A stretch of 64,000 bases of DNA, taken from the NCBI GenBank assembly GCA_019671005.1, contig JAGYYJ010001183.1, positions 1-64,000 on the forward strand. Direction: 5' to 3'. How positions within the stretch are numbered: position 1 is the first letter of the stretch; each line of letters begins with the position of its first letter. Made by a program: the position numbers and the translations under genes. Below are positions 1-12,300 of the stretch, in pieces. The DNA is from Hibiscus mutabilis (lineage: Eukaryota > Streptophyta > Magnoliopsida > Malvales > Malvaceae). The notes under the pieces were generated by a model. The model was not told the origin of the DNA. It made no database searches and saw nothing but the letters and a program-made list of their open reading frames with translations.

Positions 1-161
1 TTTGCTTTCAAATAAAAAATTACAAAATTAACACTAGCAAATTTTGCTTATTTTCTATCTCTCTAAAAGCTTTGTTTTCTGGTATTACTGAGGATTTAAT
101 CGTATCGAGGCACAGAAAGTAATAATGTTTAAAACAACGTCGAAAATGCTTTTTTTTTTCT

Positions 162-746
162 AAGTTAATCACACCACACGCCCCTAAACTATGATTTTTA
201 TTTTAAATTAGTCCCTAAACTTTTAAATATTTCAATTTCATCCCTAACCTATGGTTCTCATTCTAAATTGGGTCCCAAATTTTTTATTATTCCATTTTCA
301 TCCCTAAAATATGGTCTCATTCTAAATTGGGCTTTAAACTTTTGAATTTTCCATTTCCATCCCTAAACTATGGTTCAAATTCTAAATTGGTCCCCAAACT
401 TTTTGAATATTACAATTCCATCTTCACATTTTCGTTTATACCACATCATATTATTACATAATACACATCGGTGTTTTATGACAATTAACAATTTTATAAC
501 AACTTTATTAACATAAGATATGATTAGCATATATTGATAATTTGAGGATGAAATTAGAACGTTCAAAAAGTTTGAGGACCAATTTAGAATAAGTCATAGT
601 TTGAGGATAAAACTGAAATATTCAAAAGTTTGGGGACCAATTTAAAATGAAAGTCATAACTTGAAGATGAAATTAGAATATTTTAAAATTTAAGGATCAA
701 TTTAAAATAAGTGTCATAGTTTTGAGGACATGCAGTGGAATTAACT
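162..746. mobile_element. Foldback element, copy 1
   Basis: About four units of roughly 60 bases lie in a row, each reading like 'ccctaaactatggttc...aaattggtcc...aaacttttgaat...catt'. They are followed by a unique centre (about 420-545) and then by similar units in reverse complement ('gaggatgaaattagaa', 'ttgaggaccaatttag'). The outer ends are inverted: AAGTTAATC at 162 and aattaactt at the right edge. The whole could fold into a long imperfect hairpin. There is no coding capacity. Two relatives lie at 2603-3093 and 57750-58092, and the centre of this copy is the reverse complement of the centre of copy 2. Confidence 0.7.
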
Positions 747-2602
747 TTTTTTTCTCCTTAAAAATCTATAATTCTTCTGCTCCTTTATATAAGGCCCCCT
801 TTTTTTGCCGCTAGCAAGCAAACGCTCATTTGTCCCTCATTTTCTCGCTTAAAGGTCATTGATTTAGTCCTCAACGGACGCTTGTCTATCATTATTAGTG
901 TCTAAACAGAAGTTTGGTAACAGCTGAATTTTTCAACTTTTACAATAAGCGTTGTTCTCCAACAGTCGTTGTGCACATCAATGACAAATGAAGCCTTAGT
1001 ATAAAAATTTAGATAAGTAGATATACCAAGTTATCGCTGCAAACCCCGAGATAATATTACAGCGAGGGATGAACAAAAATCTAGAACTCTGATCCAAAAT
1101 TATCTTGATTCATCCACCCATAAGGAATTACCAAATCATTTGACCCTTCACACATTACAATATAAAAGATTAGTCAATCAAATAATAGATAGGAAATGGG
1201 TTGGTTTGAAAATAAATGAATTGCTTGTCGTAGAATATTATTATCGTCAGACTTAAACCTAACTAAAATAACAAAACAAGGTTTTTGCCCCCTTTTCACA
1301 TGAGTTAAGATTAAGTGAAGACAGGGTGATGGGTTTGATTAGGGTATTTTTTCTTATTCATGTATGATAGATCCGTAGGAAGATTTTCATCCCCTGTCCG
1401 CTATTTTCAGTATTCCATATTAAAATAAAAAGAGTTGGGTAATTATTAGAGGTGATTAGATATGATAGGTGACAATATTAAAATTTCGTTTGTGTAAATT
1501 TATAGAATCATTCATATGAAAAATTATTTCATACACTACAATTGATTCTTTCTCATAAGTAGATTTTAGAGGTTGTCACAGTGACAAAATTTAACACTAT
1601 TTATCAGGGTGATCATTTAAAAAATTTAAATTTAGGAGGACCAACAACAAATTATATAGTTTTGGGGAGATTGAAGAACAATTTTATCATAGATTTTTTT
1701 AAAATATTTTTTTAAATATTTTGAATGATCGTGGCCTTTGATGTCCATGGGAGATTCGTGTATCTTATTTAGGGTTTAAAATTTAAAATTTATGTATTAA
1801 AGTTTAAGATTCTTCAAAATATAACCCATGACAATATTAAAAACCGGTCAATAAAGAAAATCATTCGTACTTTAAATAAACACCCTTATAATATTTCGAA
1901 TCCAATATGTATACCTACTATTCAAACTCAAATCCAGTCAATATTCAAAGCCCAAATCCATTGCATATAACATAAATAATTATTCAAAAAAACATAAATA
2001 ATTAAAATCATCAATATTATTTGTTCATTCAAACTCAAACCCAACCAAACTGCAAAACAAATCCACAAACATTTAACAAAATACAAACAAAAAGTTATGA
2101 GTAAATATACAGATGACGTTGAATCAATTGGGTATAGTTTGATTGACACATTATTATACAATATGTAAAAGAATGTGAGATCAAACATAATTAAACGTTC
2201 ATTATCCTCCGATTTATGAATGGAGAGAGATCTAGATAGTGTAGATATCGTACATTTGAATATTAACATATTACTACTTTTTAAATATCATTTCGATATG
2301 GTAATGATTTTAATTTTTGAATAACTGATTTAAATTGATTTCTGAATTTTTTTAACCAAATTGATATCACAAAACACCAACTATATTTAAATGTTTTCCC
2401 CTTTCAAATACAATTTCATGGATAAATCACATATATTTGTCAATGCCATGTATATTTTCACATCTATGTGATTATTAGATATATTTATAGTTGTATAAAT
2501 ACTCTTTGTTTTTAAAACTTCCAAAACTTGGGGACTACGATTAGAATGTGAATTAATAATTTGTTTTTAATCCTCTTTAGCTTTTAAAATTATCTTAATG
2601 TA
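747..2602. other. AT-rich spacer, no gene seen
   Basis: AT-rich intergenic DNA with many stops in all frames. I see no exon-like segment, RNA gene or complete mobile element. Short low-complexity runs are the only structure. Confidence 0.6.
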
Positions 2603-3093
2603 TTAGTTTATTGCACCAAGCGACTCTAAACTATGACATTCGTTTTAAAATGATCCTCAAACTTTTAAACATTTTAATTTCATCCTCAAACGATGATCCT
2701 TGTTCTAAATTGGTCATAAACTTTTGAACTTTACAATTTCATCAATAAACTATGACTATCATTATAAATTGGTCCTCAAAGTTTTGAATGTCCTAATTTC
2801 ATCCCCAAATTACTTACATATGCTAATCATATCCCATGTTAACAAAATTGTTATAAAAATGGTTAATTGTTATGTAAATAATAATGTGTATTATGTAATA
2901 ATATGATGTGACATAAACAATATATTGAGAATAAAATTGGAACGTTCAAAAATTCGGGGACCAAATTATTCAAAAGTTTGAGACCAATTTAAAACACGAG
3001 CCATGATTTAGAGTAAAAGTAAAACATTTAAAATTTTAGAAATCTATTTATAATGAGAGCTATAGCTCGAAGGGCTGTGATGCAATTAACTCT
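2603..3093. mobile_element. Foldback element, copy 2
   Basis: Same plan as copy 1: units with 'ctatgac...aaattggtcctcaaa' on the left, a centre at about 2810-2930, then inverted units with 'ttcaaaagtttgagaccaat' on the right. The centre (gctaatcatatccc...acataatacac read on the other strand) matches the centre of copy 1 in the opposite orientation. This shows the centre is part of the element and that the two copies were inserted in opposite directions. Confidence 0.65.
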
Positions 3094-3339
3094 TACTATT
3101 AGCGGAATAATAGCCATTACTCTCAACCAAACAAAATAAATACTATTTGAAATATCATGTTAATATTTTTATATATAATCATGCATGTTCGTTTTATTGA
3201 TCGACTAATTTAATTAAGATATTACATATGTTCATTATGAAGTGATCATCTCAATCTGTTTTACATTTCTTAAGGGATTCAACGTCTCATTTAATTAGTT
3301 GGTAAATATCTTATTAATTTTATAGTTAAATTTAAGCAT

Positions 3340-3610
3340 AAAATCAAAAAATACCCTAACGTTTGATTGAATAGTCAATTGGCCCTTATTCTTTTTTTGA
3401 GCAATTCAACCTTCAACGTTTTATTTGGGGTCAAAATGACCCCTTTACGGATAAAAACTGTTAGAAAACTGACGGTAAACAGTTTAAAATGACTCGACAG
3501 AATGATAAGTCAGTAGAAAAAATTATTTTATATTTTATATAATTTTATAAAATTATTTTTTGATTGATGTAATATTTCTTCAAGTCAACATATTTGTCTA
3601 TATGATACTA
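3340..3610. repeat. Partial copy of a small TIR element
   Basis: The segment from 'taacgtttgattgaatag' to 'tttttgattgatgtaatat' matches the left part of the complete inverted-repeat element at 51799-52219, with shared landmarks such as 'gacagaatga' and 'tttatataattttataaaat'. Only one end is present here, so it is a fragment. Confidence 0.5.
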
Positions 3611-3744
3611 TCATATAAGAAACATGAACAATTCAGGAGAAGTATTGTTCAACCTTTCTCTTTGTGTAGTTTTGTATGCATTTCTTTTTAACTTAAAAGT
3701 CTTTGGTACCCCGTGTACGTATAAACATATTGGTTTTTATACAG

Positions 3745-5922
3745 GGAATTCGAACAACATGCTCTTGACAAACTTGTCACTATGGCTTATGAAAAGTACA
3801 TGGTAATCCTCTTAATGCTCATTCTCCTTTTTGTTTTGGTTTTAATTTGCACGCACCCATTAAATTTTGGGGTGCTTAGAATCAAAGTCTGTTTTGCCAA
3901 ATTACTTTAGGAAAGCCCTTCAACATGAGACCGTAAAAAGTAAGGTCTAGAGGGAAAGTCAAAGGATTTCAAAGAATGAGTTGACCGTGGACTAAAAATA
4001 TCATAAAAATAAAAATGAACAGATTCAAATAGACAGGGTGGCAATATTTTTACTTGACTAACTGCCCCAAATATAAAAGAAAGCGCCCAAGTTGGTGAAA
4101 ATCTTCAATGTCGCAGGAGAGAACTATCCCCTTTTGGGTAGTTCATACTCCTTGTGTTGTTCAGATAGTGAATAACATCTCAACGTATGTCCGGTCTTCG
4201 GTTGCTCACTAAGGTCCAAGTGTATAATGCTTCTGCACTTTTCCTTGATCTTATATCTGGAATCTGTTTCAACCATGATCATAATGTGGTTATATGTTGC
4301 CTGATTGGTAGCAGAAGACTTTGTACTTCCCCTTCCTGGTACATATGCTTAGATGTTCTCTTTGATGTTTGAAAGAATTAGTTATTTGTTACCTTTTGAG
4401 TCTCTGGGTTTTAGTTAGTGGAAAGTCTTTTAAAGCCTTGTGAAGATATGACCAACAGAGCTTTTTATCTAACAACTCTTACATTCTTTTTACATTCTTT
4501 GCTCTCTCTTTAGCTGCAGTGATGACAAATGTCTTAAGGTGGTTAAATAACAGGGTACTCTTCTTTTTGCTGCAAATGGTATATTGTTTCGAACTTTGAA
4601 TATGCTTCCCTAGTTTTTCTCCTGAGTTTGTCTAAAGGTGATAAATCTGCTTGTTCGTGTATTACAGCTTTTCATTTACCATTGAGAACTTTTATCATCT
4701 AAAAGTTGAACAGATTTTGATATGATGCTGGAATTCTATTTTGATGTTCATAATCTTTTAATAGAGTGATTGGGGTCCTAGTGCAACTGGTGGAAAGAGT
4801 TCCAGCAACAAAATGATCAAGCAATCTGCCTTGGCATTTGTTAAATGGACATTAGATCAATGTCATAAATTTGAGGATACAGGCACAAGCTGCTTTGATG
4901 AACCCATGCTTAGAGACATGTTTCTTTCGGGGTCTTCCTGGCTAAATGGAGCACAGTCGGTAGATACGCCTACAGACAGTGAATCTGGAAAGCCATGCGC
5001 CAGAAGTTCCACCCGCTCTCTGGAAGCTCGAACCTCAAGTACGCACTTGATGCCTATGGAGAGAGTACACACTTTGAAATTCCCGTGTAGTTGTGTCTGA
5101 GCGTATGTGTTTGATCCCCCGTGTACACACTCCAAAATTCCCATGTGTAGTATCTGTGCATGTGTGTTTGATCCCATGTAATGTAATAATCTGCAAAACG
5201 TTCTTGATGTTCCTTTTTTGCATTCTGTTGAATTGTCATCTCCCTCTCTACCTTTTTTTTTGTATTATGGTGCAATTGAGCTGTGGATTGTCACTTCTGG
5301 CAGGTCAAAATGGGGATAGCTAGCTGTCAATTCTTCTGATCTGCTTTCACCCACAAATTGGTCATCCGATCAAACTACTGTCAAAGATGACTTGTGGTCT
5401 AACAGGGTGAAAAGGAGAGAGTTCTTGCTGGAGGACGTGGTTGGTGGTACTATCGGTATTTCTAGTGCCCAGCCAGGCACAGGAAGTTCTTTATTGAGTA
5501 GTACAAAAGGAAAGAGGAGCGAGAGAGACAGAGAAGGAAACGGACAAGGTAGAGAGGCATTATCTAGAAATGGAACTAATACGGTTGGTCGACCTGTATC
5601 GAATGTAAAGGGGGAAAGGAAATCGAAAACAAAGCCTAAGCAGAAAACAACTCAGCTATCTGTTTCTGTAAACGGCCTTCTTGGCAAGATGTCAGAGCAA
5701 CCCAAAACATCGACTTCTGTATCAAAGTCGAGTGAGATAACCGCCAATAATAATGCCAAAGATAAAGATGAGTTTGGCTTGGATGTATTGGATGACTTAC
5801 AACTACCAGGGCAAGATTTGGGTTCATGGTTGAACATTGATGACGATGGTTTACAAGATCATGACTTCATGGGCCTTGAAATCCCAATGGATGATCTTTC
5901 CGACTTGAACATGATGGTTTGA
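3745..5922 (+). pseudogene. 3' part of SRRM-like nuclear protein gene
   Basis: Three exons fit a plant-specific family annotated as serine/arginine repetitive matrix-like proteins (Arabidopsis At4g29790/At2g19390, recalled from memory). They are 3745-3802 (EFEQHALDKLVTMAYEKYM), 4765-5038 (SDWGPSATGGK, then QSALAFVKWTLDQCHKFED) and 5304-5922. The last encodes the basic KGKRSERDRE and KGERKSKTKPKQKT stretches and ends in the acidic tail MGLEIPMDDLSDLNMMV. Codon phase matches across both introns. After codons GQNGDS at 5320 the frame hits TAG at 5321-5323. The downstream reading frame (AVNSSDLLSPTNWSSDQ) resumes one base out of register, which is best explained by a single-base deletion there. 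The family is usually more than 1,000 residues, and no N-terminal exons are visible upstream in this window. A polyadenylation-like AATAAA lies at about 6244. I call it a truncated, frameshifted copy; a sequencing error at 5321 is the alternative. Confidence 0.75.
5066..5180. repeat. 58-bp tandem duplication
   Basis: Two diverged copies of a 58-base unit lie head to tail (5066-5123 and 5124-about 5180). Each contains 'acacact', 'aaattccc.tgt' and 'tgtgtttgatccc'. They lie within the second intron of the SRRM-like pseudogene and explain the short overlapping open frames on both strands there. Confidence 0.75.
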
Positions 5923-7832
5923 GTTGTTTTCTTTGTATATTCTTGTTCATTCTACTGGTTTAAAACCAAAAGCATAATCACTGTCATCAAGAAATGACGT
6001 TACATGGATAGTTGTTTGACTGTCTGGTCCACAATTAGGTTACGATAGATTCTTTGTAGACTCATCCACAAGTTGAACCATTTGGACGTCTTGAAAATTT
6101 TCTCTCAAGTTGGTGACTTCGGCTGTAAATATCATTTTTGTTCGTACAAGTTTGTATCTCTTAGCAATTATATCTTAGCAAACACTGTACCCTGGCTGTA
6201 GCTTTTACAGATCTGAGAGCAATGTACATACATTTATATTCCAAATAAAATTAGTTTTTTTTTCGGTGTAATTACTTATATTTGTAAAAATAATCTTGAT
6301 TTCCTGGTTTATGTATCATTGTATCCTTTTGTTTTCACTTTTCCGACCGCAGCTGCAGTTGAAAGATGTTATACAGACATGATAATTTCCCCTCGGGATT
6401 TTTCATGAAGAAGTTTCTTCCACGTCTAAGAGGTAAGACTAAGAGTGTTCAATGAAGATGTTGATACCATAATTGGCCATGTTTTTTTCAATCAGAAAAC
6501 ATTATTTCGGTATGAGCAGGTACTTTTAGCTCCGGATGTATACTTGAATTTGCAGGTTCTCAGTTCAATAATCTCAGGAACTACAAGTCGAAAATGGTTG
6601 TGGGTAAAATTACTCTCTTGGATTTTCTGATCAAGATATGTATGTCTGGGGTCGAGTGGCGTGCCATCTGCCTCGTTCTGATAAACCTGCATTACCACTG
6701 AGGTAAATCCAGAATACCTACCTTTTTCTAATCTTTTGTATATAGACTTCCATTCATTTTATGTCGTTTACTGTTATTTTCCTAGAGAATATGTCAATAC
6801 TTTATTTTGAGAGCAAGGCATCACTTGTACAGTGTTGACGGCTCTTGCAGTAAAAGGCTTATGTTCTGTATTGTTCATCCACTGCATTCTAAAGCTTACA
6901 GTTATTAATAGGGTTCATGATTCTCAACCAGCTTTATATGAAAGATTTAACGTATCGGGTGGGGCCCGTCAAGAGTCCTGTCTCGTTTATTTCGAGAATT
7001 AATTTCTGTATGATTCCTTCCCTAGAAAGTATTTTTGGCTCGAGTACACCTTTACTTTCGTTGTTATTATCTGGTTTCTGCACAATTCTAGTCCTCAATT
7101 ATCACGTTTAAGCGACAAAAATTTCATTTGAAACTCGTGAATCCTTGTCATAACGATTGAAATTGTTTAACTCCAACAGGGACCAAATGACTGTGAGGTA
7201 CATTTCTGAGATTTTTACTTGTTGAAAGCTTTGTTTTGGCTCCCCTGTTTTTGCCAATAGTTGCCAGTATAGAGATATGACAGACCGTTGTCTTCGATGG
7301 ATTTTGGTTCAGCTTCCTGAAATTTTCAAGGTTTGGCCTGTTTTTCTCGACCATTTCGGTAGATGATTCGGAGACCGATTAACTATATACCCTCCGTTCT
7401 CCGTTTTTCTTCGCAAGCAGTCTTAATACATAATTATGTCTCCTTAATTACTATCTTAAAGGAATAAATATGACACATGACAACCTAATTTTTAGGCTAA
7501 ATTACACTACGAGTTAATTATATGTCTAGTAACAAACATGTCACTTAATTAAAATTTTGTGACCACGCTATTCTGACATATATACATACTAATAGCACTG
7601 ATGTACACGCATATCTTCCCATTATTCCCTATAATTTACCCTCGTGTACAAATTCTAAATGTGAACAATGTTGATGGAGTATTCGGACAGCAGCTGAGGC
7701 ACTCCTGATATTAAGGGACCGTATGTCTGCAAAAGAATTACAACAAATGTTAAAAGGTACACCTAAAACATGGCAGCGAAATTGCAGCAAATGTTTGATT
7801 CAATGCCCGAAGTGTTAAATTTTTTTTTTCAC
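5923..7832. other. 3' flank and spacer; a few exon-like bits unassigned
   Basis: The first 300 bases are probably the 3' untranslated region of the SRRM-like gene. Two short stretches bounded by AG and GT could once have been exons: around 6635-6703, with an open frame reading DQDMYVWGRVACHLP, and around 7267-7330, reading YRDMTDRCLRWILVQLPEIFK in part. I could not assign either to a family. The rest is AT-rich without recognisable content. Confidence 0.4.
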
Positions 7833-9476
7833 CTTGGGATTTTCTTGAACCTGGAACAGTGGAACTGCAAACAATTTCAAGTTTTCCGGCACATAAATTT
7901 CCGACTTTCTGGCAACAGAACGAGGAAGAGTTTGGTACATTCCTGCAAAGAATCAAGATTTCACCATAAGAATTGAGAAATACATAAACATTTTAGCAGA
8001 AGCAGTACTAATGTACCAAATAAGCAAATACCTTGGGGTTTCTTACACTGGCTGGCAATTATGGACACAACAGAGATTCGAAATCATGCCGCCACAACGT
8101 GCCGAGACACTCTCCAACCTACATATTTACGGATATGATTTGCTGGACGGTTCATAAAATATTGATACGAATAAGAGGGATTCTGGTTTTACATCCCATT
8201 CCTTCTCGTCGCAGTTTTTGCTTGCCGAAAGCTTATTCGAAAGCTTACGTGTCAGTCCATCGATATCTGAAAATTCGGCTCGATTATGAACTAAACGAAC
8301 GCTTATAATATTTGCCTTGCGGCCCAAGAAATGGCTCACCTAATCAAGTTTTGCGAGACATGTTTATTAATGGAAATTGCCAATTTACCTGATTCGCCTG
8401 GCCTCAAACGACCTCCGGGAAGGTTAAAGATGGAGTTTTTAGCTTGGAGCAGCAGCAAATGAGGATATTTCAACAATTCAACCTGATTAAACGACATTGC
8501 TTAAAACACTTGTAACAACATAACTAAATTATCACATTTTCCCCCGTGGGATAGACTAGGAATGTCGAGTTGAGTTTTTGGCCAATTCGAATCTGATCTA
8601 AAAGTTGAAAGTTTTTATTTGACTATAATTTGTGTTTGGTGATGTATATCCGATCTGAATTTTAAAGTAAAAATTTGCTCCAGACTCAACCTGACATAGA
8701 GAAAGATCATAGAGAGGTGCATCATAGTAATTATACCTAAATATATAGAGTGAAATTATAAGATTATTTTGGGTCGAAGATTTTTTACTTTAAATTCGAT
8801 TTCATCCTTTACAAAATCAAACTTAAACCCGAATTTAAAAAAAAAAAACTTTGGATAATTTGACCATACTGAGACTAGTTAATTTTGAATAGAACTATAT
8901 TCAACTTTGACTCAAACATGAAACTTTACTCAATTTATTTAACTCTAAATCCGATCTAATTTGATTCGATCCTTTTACCCTACAAAAACTAACAATTTGA
9001 ATAAAAAATGACAAAAAACACAAAATAACCCTGCATGAAAATTTGACTGTTAAATATGAATGACCTGAAGCCGAAACACTTCGAACTCGAAATCGACCCG
9101 AACTCTTTCACCTAATTCTTCAATAACTTAAACCAGTTGAGCTATATGAAACGTATTTTTCGTCGATCAAAACTTCAAAAAAGAAAAAAAAAACCAGAAA
9201 ACAAGACAGCAAGAGGCTGAAGCTAACCAGAAGAACAGCTTCTACAGATGTTCTCAGTCCACGAGCAGCATAACTGAGAAAAAAAAGGTTAAAAGCTTTA
9301 AAACTGATTAAAGATTTTGGCAGATCAGATCATGTGAAGAAATGAATATACTTGGATTCCATCCTTTTGATACGACCCGACGGCGTTTTATCCTTGGAAA
9401 CAATGGCTTCTTTGGATCCAAAAATGTAACAGCTTATACGGTAAACATCCACCTCTTTTCTCCGATCATCTGCCAT
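7833..9476 (-). pseudogene. CFIm25-like (Nudix) cleavage factor, decayed
   Basis: Six exons on the minus strand fit the plant CFIM25/CFIS1 family, the Nudix subunit of pre-mRNA cleavage factor I. They are 9476-9352 (MADDRRKEVDVYRISCYIFG), 9273-9228 (YAARGLRTSVEAVLL), 8482-8389 (VELLKYPHLLLLQ, then FNLPGGRLRPGES), 8266-8193 (DIDGLTRKLSNKLSA), 8118-8032 (VGECLGTLWRHDFESLL) and 7942-7833 (ECTKLFLVLLPESRKF). The phases join correctly. Lesions: the family segment YPYLPPNVKKPK reads P-stop-LPASVRNPK here (a TAA replaces Tyr), and a one-base shift follows ESRKF, after which VPENLKLFAVPLFQV continues in another frame. The 3' exon is not clear. The intron at 8483-9227 is unusually long and AT-rich. 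It keeps its introns, so it is a decayed gene and not a retrocopy. The Arabidopsis equivalent At4g29820 lies near At4g29790, the relative of the pseudogene just upstream. Confidence 0.8.
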
Positions 9477-11170
9477 CGCCAACTCAAAACAATGGCTTCT
9501 TTGAAAAACCAAGTGTATTTGGAATTGTTTCTTTATAAACAGTGGAAGTGGATATAGATTATGGAAGTTGGTGGAATTGTGTTGAAAAAGCAGATAAAAA
9601 TCAGGGTTCAAAATTTTTTAACTTTTTAATTTGATTTGAGGTGAAATAGTTCTAATCGATTTGACTAAAATCTAATTTTATAAATTCATCTAAAAATTTA
9701 AATAAAGTTTGAGTCATAAAATTAAACTTGAATAAATCGAAAGTTTTTATAATTAGTTGATCAATTTTTAAGTTCGAATTAAATCTCTCATCTCTGTTTA
9801 GTATATATGTGTATAGCTTATAATTTAATATATATATTGTATATAGTTATAGTGAGGTGTTTAAATTGCTACCCACTAATACTATAATATTATAAATATT
9901 TGTAATTAAGTTTGAACAAAATTCAAACAAATCGACTTAACTTGAAATTTTTTTAAATAAAATTTAAGTTATAAAATAAGACTCGTTAACTTGATTAACT
10001 CGAATTTTTTTACTCAACTTAATCGAATACTCACCCCTAAAAGTACAATATATTATTTATGTTTTTAACATATAATTTAATACAATATCTATAATATTCA
10101 TACCCTTCTCTATCCACGATCATAATATATCGAAGGTTTAAATATATTCAACTTCACATCTTTCTATATATTATACTAATATCATACCAATTAAAGTAAA
10201 CTCGATCCTATTTTTTTAACTGTTTGTTTCTTTTTTCAAACTTTGTTACGTGGTGTTTGCAAGGACACCTGGTTCCATACAAGACAGGGATTATGGTCGG
10301 TACGGCAAAATGTAAAAGATGACGTCCACGTGGATTATCATTAATGTTTAAATATAAATACATTGTAATCAAAAGTATTAGAAAATTAATTAATTTTTAT
10401 GGAGTCTAACTGAATTAAGGGTGGCATTAAAATTTTAAATTAAGACATTATAAATATAATAATAAGATTAAAAGATTCGTTCTCATAATTAATTTGTATT
10501 GTATTTAATTTGAATTAGTCATTAATGAATTAGATATTGATAATTGTACAATTTTTTTTATTATAGTACTTATTTTCTATATAAAAAAAGTAACATTACT
10601 TAAAAAAATACTTTTTAAATCATAAGATAATTGTTCAAATCATGGTTGTAATTTCTCTATGCTTAAATACGGGAATGTGTTTATAATAACAATTGATTTG
10701 TAATTTATTGACTAAATAATTTAGATTGTTATTACAAAAATTTGTTACAGAGATTATTCTTTTAATTTAATTTGTTTTATTCATAATGTTAGGATTTAAT
10801 TAATTTTACTAATAAGACATTAATCTAGTTTTTGTACATAATTTAAAAACCTAACTTATCATTTACTTTTACAATTATTAGTTAATCCAAATAAATATTA
10901 TATTGTTGTAGTGTAGCGGTTATTATACTTATCCAAAACATAAAATAACCACAGTTATCGTTGTCATTTTAATATACTATTTTTTTCACAATGAAAATTA
11001 TGTACTTTCTTTAGTTAATTAATTTAAATAGGGTCCTGCAGAAATCCATTATAGGACGATCATTCTAATTCAATTACTTCATTCACAATATTATAATTCG
11101 AAGTCTAGATCTTGTTTAAAAGATTTAGTGTCTTATATTGCACGTTGTGGTCACATAATATTCTTTTTTG
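9477..11170. other. AT-rich spacer, no gene seen
   Basis: Strongly AT-rich DNA with runs of short A/T words. No open frame of note, no terminal repeats that I could pair, and no RNA gene. Probably old, eroded transposon DNA. Confidence 0.5.
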
Positions 11171-12300
11171 TTAGATTAAATATTGTCACAGCTATTTTCC
11201 AAGCTCGACTTTTTAAAACAAAAAAAGCAACAGAATCGCCACTAATCTTTTTTTGAGGTGTGATTGGTTCACCTAAAAATGAGTCATATTAATAAAAAAC
11301 ATTTTTTATTAAAACAACAATTTTGGTCTGTAAAAATACAAAAAAGGGTTCGGGAGTCGGTTACGTGTGGGGAAGGGTGAGCACTTCCACAACGCCCAAA
11401 ATTTGGCACCTAGCCGATTACAAGTTGTCTTAATGTCGAAATTTGCAAGTTCGCGTAAAATTTAATTTATCGTCCATTTATGAATATGAGTTCATTTTAA
11501 CGGCCTCACCATCCGAGAAATAAACATAATCACCGCTAATGTTTCTGGCGCTAACCCGTTTACCCCATTTTGGTGAGACACCGCATTACAATTTAGATAT
11601 CTTGTTATTAAACATGGCATCAGCAAAACAAACATTTAAATTAGGGGTTAATGTTTTTTATTATTTTAAGTTAGTTATTAAACCTAATAAGAGTGGTCTA
11701 AATGAATTTTACCTAATGGGGATTCAAATTTTGTTAAGTGTCAGTTTATTAGAGGAAAATAAGCCAAGGGTAAAAGGCAACTAAACTATACTAGGAAAGT
11801 AATCTAAAGGGTTTTTAAAATTAAAATAAGGCATAAATTACAGAGAACCTAATCTTAAAAAAAACTAATATAAGGATTTAACTGGAAGATGCTAGCAATT
11901 AAAGGATTTTTTTCAAGAAAACAAAATTAAGGCAATAAAATAAAGAGAGTAGATTACATAGCTTGAATTTAAAATACATGAAATTTAACATTCATTAAAA
12001 GAATATTTAGAAAATGAATAAATATAGATTTTAAAAAAACATGCGTAATTCTCTAAATTGCCATGAGCCGAAAATAAAAATATGCAAAACTGAAATAATA
12101 TAAAAAAATAAGACATGCAACAATTTAAAAAAAAAAACCGTAGAAATTACAAATTAGGATCAAAATATGATATGCAAAAGAAACTTAATTTAAAATAGTT
12201 ATGTGTCAAATAGAAATAAAAGGAGATTTGAAAAGTGGGTGGCTGGCGGGGCAAAAAAGAATAGAGCGGAGGGGTTTAATGAAACATTTTTAAAAAAAGA
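11170..12300. mobile_element. LTR-retrotransposon/LARD-like remnant
   Basis: The stretch 'gaatcgccactaat...gaggtgtgattggttcacct' followed by 'gggttcgggagtcggttacg', 'aacgcccaaaatttggcacc' and 'cttaatgtcgaaa' (about 11230-11450) resembles a conserved non-coding block I recall from many plant LTR/LARD elements. No terminal repeats could be paired and no pol domain was found, so this is a fragment. The 81-codon frame at 11539-11784 has no family features. Confidence 0.4.

Noticed and set aside
5636..5837. Minus-strand open frames across the SRRM-like last exon
   Set aside because: They are shadows of the plus-strand coding exon, whose family match is clear.
7148..7354. 68-codon minus frame and nearby exon-like plus segments
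   Set aside because: Splice-like edges exist, but no family could be named, so they are mentioned only in the spacer entry.
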